Of a stretch of DNA of 64,000 nt, positions 36,494 to 44,983 are shown one piece after another. The stretch's first letter is position 1. Every line of letters begins with the position of its first letter. This DNA is from Martensiomyces pterosporus (Eukaryota > Kickxellomycota > Kickxellomycetes > Kickxellales > Kickxellaceae), in assembly GCA_025201845.1 (NCBI GenBank), contig MU603932.1, positions 189,006 through 253,005 of the forward strand. The letters run 5' to 3'. A program made the translations under genes and the position numbers. A model generated the notes under the pieces. That model searched no databases and had not been told where the DNA came from. It saw only the letters and a program-made list of their open reading frames with translations.

Positions 36494-39394
36494 CTATCGC
36501 GGGAGGTAGTGATTTACACGGTTTGACTGGAATAGACGCTGCTGCAAGCTGCCAGCAGAGGACTGAGCAGTGTCAGGATTTCGCGGGGTTGGCAGATTTG
36601 GCTCCTGCGACAGCACCTGCCGCTGCATTGGTATCGGCGTCATGGTTGCCAAGTTTGGCAGTGGCTGGTGAGACATCATAGGAACAGGCACTGGCTGGAT
36701 ATACGTCGGCGGCTGCAGTGAGGGCATGGCAGTGCCGCGCGGATCAACACCAATGCCAAGCGCTGCTTGGTCAGCGAGAGTCAGCCCGCTACTGTTCATG
36801 GATCCAGAGTAAGGGGGGTGAAGAGCAGAGCCAGGCATCGGCCGTCCGGCTTGCGGGAATGGAGCCAGGGGCCCAACAACCAGAGCGGCAGGCGCAAATG
36901 GCGCTGTGGAAGCCGCAGAGGAAGTGCAGGGCGTGGCTAGGGAGGTGATGACTGCTGAAGAAACACCAGACACGCCATTGACGTGAGCTAGTGGAGATGG
37001 GGGGATATTTGCAGCAACCACTGCTGCTGCCGCCGCTTGGAGGTTGGCATTGAACATCATGCCCATCTCACTCATGGGCAGCTGGGGCATAGAAACAGCG
37101 CTGGCTGCCATCGCCTGCGAGGTGCCTGCGTGTTGGTGGATCATCCCAAACTGCGACTGCGACTGCTGCTGATGCTGCTGCTGATGTGAGTGAATGGCTG
37201 CTAGCTGTGGGAGCATGGGCTGCGTCAATTGCTGCTGCTGCTGATGTGAGTGAATGGCTGCTAGCTGTGGGAGCATGGGCTGCGTCAATTGCTGCCGTGG
37301 ATGCTGGTCCTGCAGCTCAGATGCCTGGCGGAACTGGCCGCTGTGCTGCCTGCGAGAGTAAGGGAGGATGTCCTGGTTGTGCGGCAGGGGCTGCTGCCTG
37401 TAGAAGGCGTTAGGGTTGTTTGGCGGCTGAGACGAGGCAGCAACAGATGACAGCGAGACGCCCATAGAGGATGAGCTGCTGATCGCGATGCCCGCAGATA
37501 ATCCGATCGGATGCGCCTTGTCTGGGCCGCCAAGGAAGGACTTGGAAGGCGCAGAACTTGCTCCGCCCATCAACTCCTGCGATACTGGGGGCGGGAGCTG
37601 AATTTGGTTCTTCCTCAGGTCCCTCATCGTATTTGAGGACAGCTCCTGAGGCGTGATGTTCGCATCGGAGAGCAGCGAGCCGATATTCATAAATCTGCCA
37701 TCCAAGGGGCCAATGCTGCGCGTGCCACTGCCATTGGCGGCAGAGGGGGCAAATGTGGGTGGCTGGCTTGAAGTAGGAGATATCGTCAGCAGCTGCGGGT
37801 GGTGAGGCTGCTGGTGAGGCTGCGTCTGATGGCCAATGCTGTACTGGGGTGACGCTGTTGCCATGGAAATCGCTATGCTGTGTGCCTGCGGTTGCATCTG
37901 GGAGGCAATGGTAGATGTGCCAGCTAGCATCGTGTTGATGGCGGCACTTCGCGAGGCCTCTTCGCTCTGCTGCTGCTTTCGGGCGGCGTGCTCGACTACA
38001 TTGCGCGGTGGCACTGACGCAGTCTGGAAACGCATGTCAATAGCGTCAGGACCCAATTGGGACTGCAGCAGCGGCTGATGCGTGGCACCTGCAGCTGTAC
38101 TGTCGTCTCGGTTCCTGTGGTGCGGAGGAGCCGGTAGACTATCGCAGCCAGTGCTGCTGGCAGCTGTACGGCGGCCTCTGGCGGCCTTGGCATCGCTGAT
38201 CCCGCCGCAGTCGCTGGCATTTGTAGGATCCGCCAATTTGTGTCTCATTGAATTTGGACCGCCCGAGCGTCCACTGTCATGTATCCTTGTGCTTTCGCGC
38301 GCTATGCCACTGCCGCTTGCACTATTTCCTTGCTCGCCGGCAGCATCTTTGCCCTTGGCGCTGCCTTTGCCCTTGCTCTTGCTCTTGCCCGTGGCTGGTC
38401 TGGGAGATGTGCTGGCGGCTTGCACAAGGGTGCTGCGATTGACAGGCTTCGGAGCGGTGCCAGCCAGCCCCCTTGCGAATCCTGCATGGCTTGCGCCTGC
38501 CTGTTTGCTGCTGCTCGCGCCTACTGCCCTCTTTTTCGCTCGGTGCCCCGACTGTGATTGCGCTGGCGCCTTTGCAGATCTTGCTGATTTCTGCGGATCT
38601 GGATCAGCAATTCCATCGCCATTGCTCCACACGGAAATAGAAGCTGCCAAGCCTTGGGTCCCCCCGTTCTGCGGTTGCTGGGTGCCTCGCTCTGCTGCTC
38701 GTTTATGGCCACCTGCAGCCTTTTGTGTGGCCGCGCAGCCACCCCCACTGTCCTGGTTCACGTCCCCGCCATGCTGAATGCCCTGTGGTTCTCGTTGTTC
38801 AGTAAGCTTCTTCTCCTTTTGCAACCGCCTGCGCTCAGCCATGCGCATGCGGTTCTGCTCTCGCCGCTTCAGCCGCTCATCCTCTGTTTCGTTCTCGCGC
38901 CGTCGCATAGCGCGTAGCCGCCCATTGCGGCGACGAACTTCGCGCTCAGCTGGAGACTCGTTTTGCCGGCGCGCAGCTGCACGCAGCCGCTCCATCTCCC
39001 TCCGCTTCGTCCTTTCGGGAGATGTCTCACGCTCACGCCGCTTGATTGCACGCATCCTATTTCGCTCCTTCCGCGTTATTTGGCCAGTGCAGCTGCCATC
39101 GGCCACGCTTCCTTCGTTGGTAGTACGAGCGCTGCTGAGCGACGACGACAGACTGGCATGGCTGCCGCTGCTGTGGTTTGGTGTGTGGGCAGTCCCTGGT
39201 GTTGCTGCTGCTGCTGCTTTGGGTGGCAGAGACCCAAAGACCTGCTGTCCTGCTGGCGGCGGCGGCGGTTGTGATAGCGGCGTGACAGCATCAGCCTTCC
39301 CAGCGGGTACGCTAGCAGCTCCACTGCGGTTGGTGGTGCTGGTGTTTGAGGCTGTGTTAGGCGCTTTGCTGCTTTGCCGTTTTACTTTGCTCAT
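36494..39394 (-). CDS. Large low-complexity protein with three exact 23-residue STPR-like repeats
   Basis: 966 aa from the ATG at 39394. Residues 112-134, 135-157 and 158-180 are three tandem 23-residue units, plus a partial fourth. Each begins x-R-(M/L)-R-A and carries R-R-(E/Q)-x-E-(T/S)-x-x-E-R-x-x-(R)-R. This is the spacing of the STPR (score-and-three peptide repeat) DNA-binding domain of FMBP-1-type proteins. The remaining 780 residues are Gln/Ser/His/Pro-rich (LTQPMLPQLAAIHSHQQQ repeated), typical of transcription-factor activation regions. A sequence-specific DNA-binding regulator is inferred. The in-frame extension upstream of the ATG is hydrophobic and probably untranslated. No intron needed. 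It is convergent with the RT-derived gene (174-bp gap). Confidence 0.75.
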   Translation of the reverse strand: MSKVKRQSSKAPNTASNTSTTNRSGAASVPAGKADAVTPLSQPPPPPAGQQVFGSLPPKAAAAATPGTAHTPNHSSGSHASLSSSLSSARTTNEGSVADGSCTGQITRKERNRMRAIKRRERETSPERTKRREMERLRAAARRQNESPAEREVRRRNGRLRAMRRRENETEDERLKRREQNRMRMAERRRLQKEKKLTEQREPQGIQHGGDVNQDSGGGCAATQKAAGGHKRAAERGTQQPQNGGTQGLAASISVWSNGDGIADPDPQKSARSAKAPAQSQSGHRAKKRAVGASSSKQAGASHAGFARGLAGTAPKPVNRSTLVQAASTSPRPATGKSKSKGKGSAKGKDAAGEQGNSASGSGIARESTRIHDSGRSGGPNSMRHKLADPTNASDCGGISDAKAARGRRTAASSTGCDSLPAPPHHRNRDDSTAAGATHQPLLQSQLGPDAIDMRFQTASVPPRNVVEHAARKQQQSEEASRSAAINTMLAGTSTIASQMQPQAHSIAISMATASPQYSIGHQTQPHQQPHHPQLLTISPTSSQPPTFAPSAANGSGTRSIGPLDGRFMNIGSLLSDANITPQELSSNTMRDLRKNQIQLPPPVSQELMGGASSAPSKSFLGGPDKAHPIGLSAGIAISSSSSMGVSLSSVAASSQPPNNPNAFYRQQPLPHNQDILPYSRRQHSGQFRQASELQDQHPRQQLTQPMLPQLAAIHSHQQQQQLTQPMLPQLAAIHSHQQQHQQQSQSQFGMIHQHAGTSQAMAASAVSMPQLPMSEMGMMFNANLQAAAAAVVAANIPPSPLAHVNGVSGVSSAVITSLATPCTSSAASTAPFAPAALVVGPLAPFPQAGRPMPGSALHPPYSGSMNSSGLTLADQAALGIGVDPRGTAMPSLQPPTYIQPVPVPMMSHQPLPNLATMTPIPMQRQVLSQEPNLPTPRNPDTAQSSAGSLQQRLFQSNRVNHYLPR
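37172..37295 (-). repeat. 60-bp tandem duplication inside coding sequence
   Basis: Two near-perfect copies of a 60-bp unit (period shown by gatgtgagtgaatggctgct at about 37182 and 37242), coding two copies of a 20-residue Gln/Leu/His segment. Confidence 0.88.
38810..39061 (-). other. STPR-like repeat domain (coding sub-region)
   Basis: DNA coding for residues 112-195 of the low-complexity protein. The repeats align without gaps at 23-residue period, while their DNA has diverged, so the repeat is old and kept by selection. Confidence 0.7.
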
Positions 39395-40136
39395 TCGCGC
39401 AGAGAGTATGCGGGCCGTATGTGTGAATGTATGTTGCAAGGAGCAATACTGTATGGCAAGGGGCTGAAAGATACAAGCCTGCGGCCAGGTGTGGGGTGTG
39501 ACCGGTGCTGGGGGTGAAAAAAAAATAATACAAAGGCGCAATAAGGCGGCTATGAGTGCAGTGAGCGCACACGCAAGGCGAATTAGAGCTGTTCGAGCTA
39601 AACAAATGCACGTGTATGCGCCGAATTAAAAGGAGAGCGACTGCGAGGCAAGAGGCGTGTCTAAAGTCTACAATATTAGAAGGAAAAAGAGGAGGCAAAG
39701 AGGAAGCCGTGGCATATAGCGAAGGGTGAGCAGGCCCATCAAAGCGCAACCGCTGTTTGACGCTGCAGGCGAATCCGCGCTGTCCAGTCTATTTCCGGAT
39801 GACACAGCTTGAGCTTGCGTGTGTTGGCCAGGGCAGCAGTTGCTCTTTGGTGGCCGTTATCAGTGCTGGCAGAGAGTGGGCGACAGCAAACGGGCAGAGC
39901 GATAGCCGAGTGTGGCTCTTTGCCCTGATCCAAGAAAAATGCTCCGCATTACGGCCAAGGTAGCAAGGCGGCGAGATCGTCCACCACCTGCCAGCTCCAC
40001 AGCTGCTCTCCGTGTTGGTCATGTGGCTAGGACCGGCAAAATGCCGTGCCCGACTATAAAAGGCCCTCAGATCGGTATTGTTATTTGTCACCAAGAAATT
40101 ACTTAAGCGAGATTGGCGCGAACAATGTGGCACGGC
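39395..40136. other. Gene-free stretch upstream of the STPR-like gene
   Basis: 742 bp between the STPR-like gene promoter and the 3' end of the first S28 peptidase, both on the minus strand. It holds an A-rich run (gaaaaaaaaataataca) near 39517. No gene seen. Confidence 0.4.
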
Positions 40137-41555
40137 TCAAGAGATCCACCTGAGAACCAGGCTATCGCCCAGAGCTCGCGCTTGCCTAACGCTGTCAAGA
40201 TCCGTGGGCTTATCGCCGCTCAGATCCTGAACGTGGGTGGCGCCCTCGATAACGTAGATGGGCGTGCGCGGCGTGTTTGGCAGAATGTAGCCATGCGTGG
40301 TTGCAGGGGTGCTGTCACGCCAGATGTCCAGCGATCCAGTGGTATAGTAGACATTGCTGGCGCCCCTGAGCGTGCTGAACCACTTTCTGTTGTAGTCTTC
40401 CACGTCGACAGGGACCTTGATATCGCTGCCAAACTTCTTCCGGCAGTTGGTCTGGAAGTAGGTCAGATCGTCAAGCTGCGAGCGATAGCTTGTGAACCCT
40501 GTGTGCTGTGGCGGGGCTACTTGCCAGTTGCCATACCATGTGCAGCTTTGGTAGTACCATGTGCGGCTGCTCTGGCCAAGCGCATAATTGTCCAGGTTGA
40601 GCGAGGTATCGCCTACCTGCGCGAGGGCGCTCTGCGTGTATCCCATGCGCTTTGTGATTTCAGTAAATGCGAGGGCATACGAGTCGAGGTCTGAGCGAGT
40701 GCCGTCAAAGTACGAGCAGACTGTAACGTTGACCGGATCAGATGTGGTCGAAATGGGCGCGGTAGCATAGTCAACAATCAGGCCAGAAACCAGGCCAGCA
40801 AAGTCTCTGGGTGTGAGAGGTGGAGCACCAAACCTTGTCTGCACCTCCGAGATTGCAGTTTCATTTCCGGAGAGAAGGATGATGTCAAGATCCTTAACAG
40901 CCTGGCTAAACCTTGAGCCGCAGCCCAGGACCGTAAGGTGTCTGCCAAAGCTTTGGTCGAACTGGTAATTCTGCAGCCGCCCATAAACAACAGCTGAAGA
41001 TGCCCACGCCCCATCGACCAGTCTGGGGTACTTGGTGCGCATCAGTGCCGCAAGGCTGCCCGAGTACGAGCCGCCGGCAAAGATGATTTTGGCACCGGTT
41101 CTGACTGGCACAGCAAACACCTTTGACGGAGCAGATTTGGCAGCACGAGCGAACGAGGCATAGTCCTCCAGCACGTTCTCCAGGGTGTGGTACTTCAAGC
41201 TGGCGCCGGAAAGGTCGGGCATGGGGTTTGATTTGCCGTAGAATCTGTGCTCAACAGCGACGACAAGGCCGTTGGTGCGCTGGGCGAGGCTGTTGAAGTG
41301 CGAGTTGTCAGTATAGCGGTTGCTCAGCGACGACTCTCCGGGCGAGAGGATGTATATGGGGCCGCCGGGCTTGTAAAATGTCGCATTGTAGACATACTGC
41401 TGATTCCACGTGCTGCTGTTGAGACCAAAGTGGTCTACGGGCTGGGGGAACCAGAACGGTGTCGAGGACGCGGGAATAGACGAGGATGTGTTGTTTTTCT
41501 GGCCGCTGGCAACGGCGACCAAAGCAAGGAAAGGCAGCGACACAGCAAGACGCAT
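40137..41555 (-). CDS. Secreted S28 serine peptidase (PRCP/DPP7 family), copy A
   Basis: 472 aa from the ATG at 41555. The N-terminal signal peptide MRLAVSLPFLALVAVASGQ is followed by FWFPQPVDHFG, the standard S28 mature start (x-Q-x-x-D-H-F). Catalytic Ser163 sits in GGSYSG, with Asp at about 410 (TGSLDIWRD) and His at about 441 (EGATHVQDL). Several N-glycosylation sequons occur near the N-terminus (NNTS, NSST, NATF). S28 enzymes remove residues next to proline from peptides in acidic vacuolar or extracellular settings. It forms a tandem pair with 42726-44144, same length and strand. The in-frame region upstream has another ATG but adds no signal peptide. No intron. Confidence 0.92.
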   Translation of the reverse strand: MRLAVSLPFLALVAVASGQKNNTSSSIPASSTPFWFPQPVDHFGLNSSTWNQQYVYNATFYKPGGPIYILSPGESSLSNRYTDNSHFNSLAQRTNGLVVAVEHRFYGKSNPMPDLSGASLKYHTLENVLEDYASFARAAKSAPSKVFAVPVRTGAKIIFAGGSYSGSLAALMRTKYPRLVDGAWASSAVVYGRLQNYQFDQSFGRHLTVLGCGSRFSQAVKDLDIILLSGNETAISEVQTRFGAPPLTPRDFAGLVSGLIVDYATAPISTTSDPVNVTVCSYFDGTRSDLDSYALAFTEITKRMGYTQSALAQVGDTSLNLDNYALGQSSRTWYYQSCTWYGNWQVAPPQHTGFTSYRSQLDDLTYFQTNCRKKFGSDIKVPVDVEDYNRKWFSTLRGASNVYYTTGSLDIWRDSTPATTHGYILPNTPRTPIYVIEGATHVQDLSGDKPTDLDSVRQARALGDSLVLRWIS

Positions 41556-42725
41556 GGTGTGGGGATGTATGGATATTACACAAAGCGATGTATATTTATA
41601 TGGGAAATTGTACAAGGAGACAAGGATGGCAGCTGGCTTGGCCTGTTCAGTCCGTGGCATCAGTGCAGACAATAGGTCCCGGGGTGCAATTTATATGCAT
41701 TCTCTGGAGCACCTGGCCACCATACAAAGAGTGTAGTTTCAGACACTGCTAGCTGGTGGTGGTGGGATCATCATTGCTGTCGAACTGTGTGCTTTTCTGC
41801 CTTGGTATCAAGCACGAATGCTCAGCACTTGCATTGCGCAGCTGCTATAGCCCTACATCCTACATTCCCACAAGAATGGGGGAGACGGATGGGGTGCATC
41901 TATGCTGTGACGGCAAAACACGCAAGAGGGCCCGGCTGCTGTGAGCGAGGACAGCACAAGCAGTGGGAATGCGGATATGGCTCTGGCATGCACGCGCTAT
42001 ATTGGTTTATCAGAGTGCGCTGTAAACTAGTGCATCTGGCAATGAAGCAATAAAAATGGAGATGTAGGCCAATGGCTATCCGGTGCTTTTTAGTCTCCAC
42101 ACTGTCAAGATGTGCGTATGTGTGTGGACATGCGTGCATGCTTCGGGTGCAGCTGTTTTGCTGCCACAAAGAGAGCGTTTTACAAAAGACGATTGCCAGT
42201 GCAGCATGCATATGCACCATGTTGACGTGCTTTTTGATGAGCAACTGTTGGTGATCGCAGGGATTCGGCTGCCCTGGTTCCTTGCTTGCAAATGCGTTTG
42301 ACACGGGCTACATACACGGAGGTCATGGAGTGTGTTGTGCGGTGAGGCTGGTGAGGACGCGCCTTGGCAGTGGCTTCTTTGCTCGCAAAGAGGGAAAATG
42401 TGGTCATCAGTGCGAAGCAAAGGAACTAGCCGCCAAAAGCGCACCAGCTGGTTTGGGCTGGTTTCTACAAAGGGCGCATGTCGATGGTAGAAAGGATGCA
42501 AGGATATGCCCGAGCGCTGCGCCAGGATGAATCCGCTCGTCGCGTCCTTGCGTAAAAACAAGGCCGTGTGTGGCGTAAAAGACAGCACCAGCAGCTGCAA
42601 AATCAGTGCCAGTGTACATATATTAACATGCAGCTGTCTTGTACATGTGGTGTTTGGGAGCGCGCATGAGCATATTTATAGGCATCGTTTGATTGAATAG
42701 ACTGGGCAAAAAAGGGGGCGTCACT
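41556..42725. other. Intergenic region between the S28 pair
   Basis: 1.17 kb holding the promoter of copy A. Its sequence does not resemble the flank of copy B at a glance. Frames up to 174 codons on the minus strand (42076-42600) are Cys/Ser/His-rich noise. Confidence 0.4.
41593..41600 (-). promoter_or_regulatory. TATA box of S28 peptidase A
   Basis: TATAAATA on the minus strand, 38 bp upstream of the ATG at 41555. Confidence 0.5.
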
Positions 42726-44144
42726 CTACGAGATCCACTTGAGAACCTGGCTGTCCCCCAGAGCGCGAGCCCACCTGACGCTGGGAAGGTCGTTTGGCTG
42801 GTCAGCACTGAGATCCTGAACATGAGTGGCGCCTTCAATGACAAAGATGGGCGAGCTAGAGGAGTTCACAAAGACATTGCCAGTTGACGGAGCAACCGTG
42901 GAGTCGCGCCAGATATCGACCGATCCAGTGGTGTAGTAGATGTTGCTGACGCCCCTGAGGATCTTGAACCAGTTGTTGTTGTAGCTGCCAACGTCGACAG
43001 GGATTTGGATGCTGCTGCCAAACTTGTTCTGGCAGTTAGGCTGGAAGTAGTCCAGATCAACAAGCTGCGAGCGGTAGCCCGTGAGTCCAGTACTTGGGGG
43101 AGGTGCAACCTGCCAGTTGCCACTCCATGTGCACTCCTGGTAGTACCACACGCGGCTGCTCTGACCAAGCGCATAGTTGTCAATGTTAAGCGAGGTGTTG
43201 GCCATTGCCGACAGCGAATCCTGAGTGTACCCCATGGCGGTGATGGTGTCCGAAATAATAGCAGCATACGTGTCGAGGTGAGAGCGGGTGCCGTTGAAGT
43301 AAGAGCAGACAAATGTGTTTGCGTAGTTGTAGTTGGTGGTCACAGGAGCCATAGCATAGGCAGTTCCAAGAACGCTGAGCAGACCAGCAAAGTCCTTGGC
43401 AGTGAGAGGCGGACAGCCGAACTTTGTCTGGACGGCAGCAATTGCAGTGGCGTTGCCGGAGAGAAGAATCGAGTCAAGGTCACTTACGGCTTGGCCAAAG
43501 TCCCAGCCGCAGCCAAGCGAAGTGAGGTATGTTCCATAGCTCTGGTCAAACTGGTAGTTCTGCAGACGTCCATAGACAATAGCCGACGATGCCCAGGACC
43601 CGCTGACAAGGTCTGGATACTTGGCACGCATCCACGCGGCAACATTGCCTCCATAAGAGCCGCCGGCAAACACGACCTTGGCACCAGGAGTGACGGGAAC
43701 AGAGAAAACCTGCGAGGGGTTGTTCTGGGCGGCGCGGATGAAAGACGCATAGTCCTCCAGAACGTTAGGGATGGTGTGGTACTTGAGACTAGCACCGGAC
43801 AGATCGGGCATGGGATTGGACTTGCCATAGAAACGGTGCTCAACTGCCACAAGGAGGCCGTTGGTGCGTTGGGCAAGGCTGGCAAAATGCGTGCGGTCAG
43901 TGTAGTAGTTGCTCAGACGAGACTCGGCAGGGGTAAGCACATATATTGGGCCACCAGGCTTGTAGAAGGTCGCATTGTAAAGGTACTGCTGGTTCCAGGT
44001 GCTGTTGTTAAGGCCAAAATGGTCGACGGGCTGCGGGAACCAGAATGTCGTAGAGGACGGGGGGATGGGCGATGTCGTGTTGGTTGACTGGCCACTGGCA
44101 AGGGCAGCCATGGCCAGGAGAGGGAGAGACGGAACGATGCGCAT
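42726..44144 (-). CDS. Secreted S28 serine peptidase (PRCP/DPP7 family), copy B
   Basis: 472 aa from the ATG at 44144, alignable end to end with copy A without obvious gaps. Signal peptide MRIVPSLPLLAMAALASGQ, then FWFPQPVDHFG. Catalytic Ser163 is in GGSYGG (copy A has GGSYSG), Asp in TGSVDIWRD and His in EGATHVQDL. Sequons include NNTT-type sites near the N-terminus. The pair most likely arose by tandem duplication. The coding parts stay close while the flanks have diverged. A strong TATA box lies 81 bp upstream. Probably secreted or vacuolar, for protein breakdown; the physiological substrate is unknown. Confidence 0.92.
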   Translation of the reverse strand: MRIVPSLPLLAMAALASGQSTNTTSPIPPSSTTFWFPQPVDHFGLNNSTWNQQYLYNATFYKPGGPIYVLTPAESRLSNYYTDRTHFASLAQRTNGLLVAVEHRFYGKSNPMPDLSGASLKYHTIPNVLEDYASFIRAAQNNPSQVFSVPVTPGAKVVFAGGSYGGNVAAWMRAKYPDLVSGSWASSAIVYGRLQNYQFDQSYGTYLTSLGCGWDFGQAVSDLDSILLSGNATAIAAVQTKFGCPPLTAKDFAGLLSVLGTAYAMAPVTTNYNYANTFVCSYFNGTRSHLDTYAAIISDTITAMGYTQDSLSAMANTSLNIDNYALGQSSRVWYYQECTWSGNWQVAPPPSTGLTGYRSQLVDLDYFQPNCQNKFGSSIQIPVDVGSYNNNWFKILRGVSNIYYTTGSVDIWRDSTVAPSTGNVFVNSSSSPIFVIEGATHVQDLSADQPNDLPSVRWARALGDSQVLKWIS

Positions 44145-44983
44145 GTTGCGGTTAGAATGGGATTAGTGACTAAGCGTAGCAATTGATGTTGGAAACAGCA
44201 GAATCAACAGCGATGCCATTGGCCTTTTTATACCAGTGTTTCTACATGCTATATTACACGCATGGTAACAGGCATCCCCACACTTTTTTCATTAGCACTT
44301 TGCTCTTTGAAGCTGCTTTGGCATCAGCGAGCCTTTCAGTCGCGCACTTAATTTACGTATCTACTATGCACCTGCAGGCATATGGAATTGCAAATGGGTT
44401 GGGCAATCATAAACAACCAGTGCCTGGTTTTCTAAAGCGGCTGCCAAGAGGTACGCGTCCTCTTTTGAAAGCCCTCCATCAGCGGTGCGTATTTGCGGTT
44501 CCTTTGATTATGCCCGATGCGTGTGTGTATGCGCAATGTGTTGATCAAAAGTGTCATCGAAAAATGAGGCAGGCTATAAAGGATGATTGCCACGCTCTTG
44601 ATTACGTGGGCAAGTGTAGCGAGCGAATGCAGATCGTGATGCACACAATTACATGCCGTCCACTGAACGTGTCCGCAGAATACTTTGCGCACATAGATGA
44701 ATTTCTTGGATCAGTGCGCACACATGCGGGGTCCTTTGTGTGCATGGGAAAGAGGAGTGTGGTGCTTCTTTACACAAAGATCTGGCGATCCGTCTTTCTG
44801 CAGGCCCAAAGACACGAAGCTGTAAAGGAGCGGACAACCCGGCCAACAACGCCTCCATACACGTGTAAAGCGCCTGCAATCTCAAAAGGCCGTGTGGTAC
44901 GAGATACGTGGCCAATTAGAATGCGAAATGAGAACCCCCTGGCGCCGAAGCTAGCCGCGCATATCCCTTGCGCCGCATTGCTA
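44145..44983. other. Intergenic region S28 B / SMP3, with a 275-codon frame of doubtful coding value
   Basis: An ATG-initiated plus-strand frame runs from 44186 to 45013, antisense to the S28 B promoter and the 3' end of SMP3. Its translation has no recognisable domain and unusual His/Cys content. I treat it as non-coding for now. Confidence 0.4.
44225..44232 (-). promoter_or_regulatory. TATA box of S28 peptidase B
   Basis: TATAAAAA on the minus strand, followed by GGCCAATGG, 81 bp upstream of the ATG at 44144. Confidence 0.5.

Noticed and set aside
41556..42725. A third S28 copy or pseudogene between the two peptidases
   Set aside because: No S28 motif (GGSY, FPQPVDHF, EGATH) appears in any frame of the spacer.
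43005..44087. 360-codon plus-strand frame antisense to S28 copy B
   Set aside because: Shadow frame. The equivalent over copy A is broken, so it is not conserved in the duplicate.
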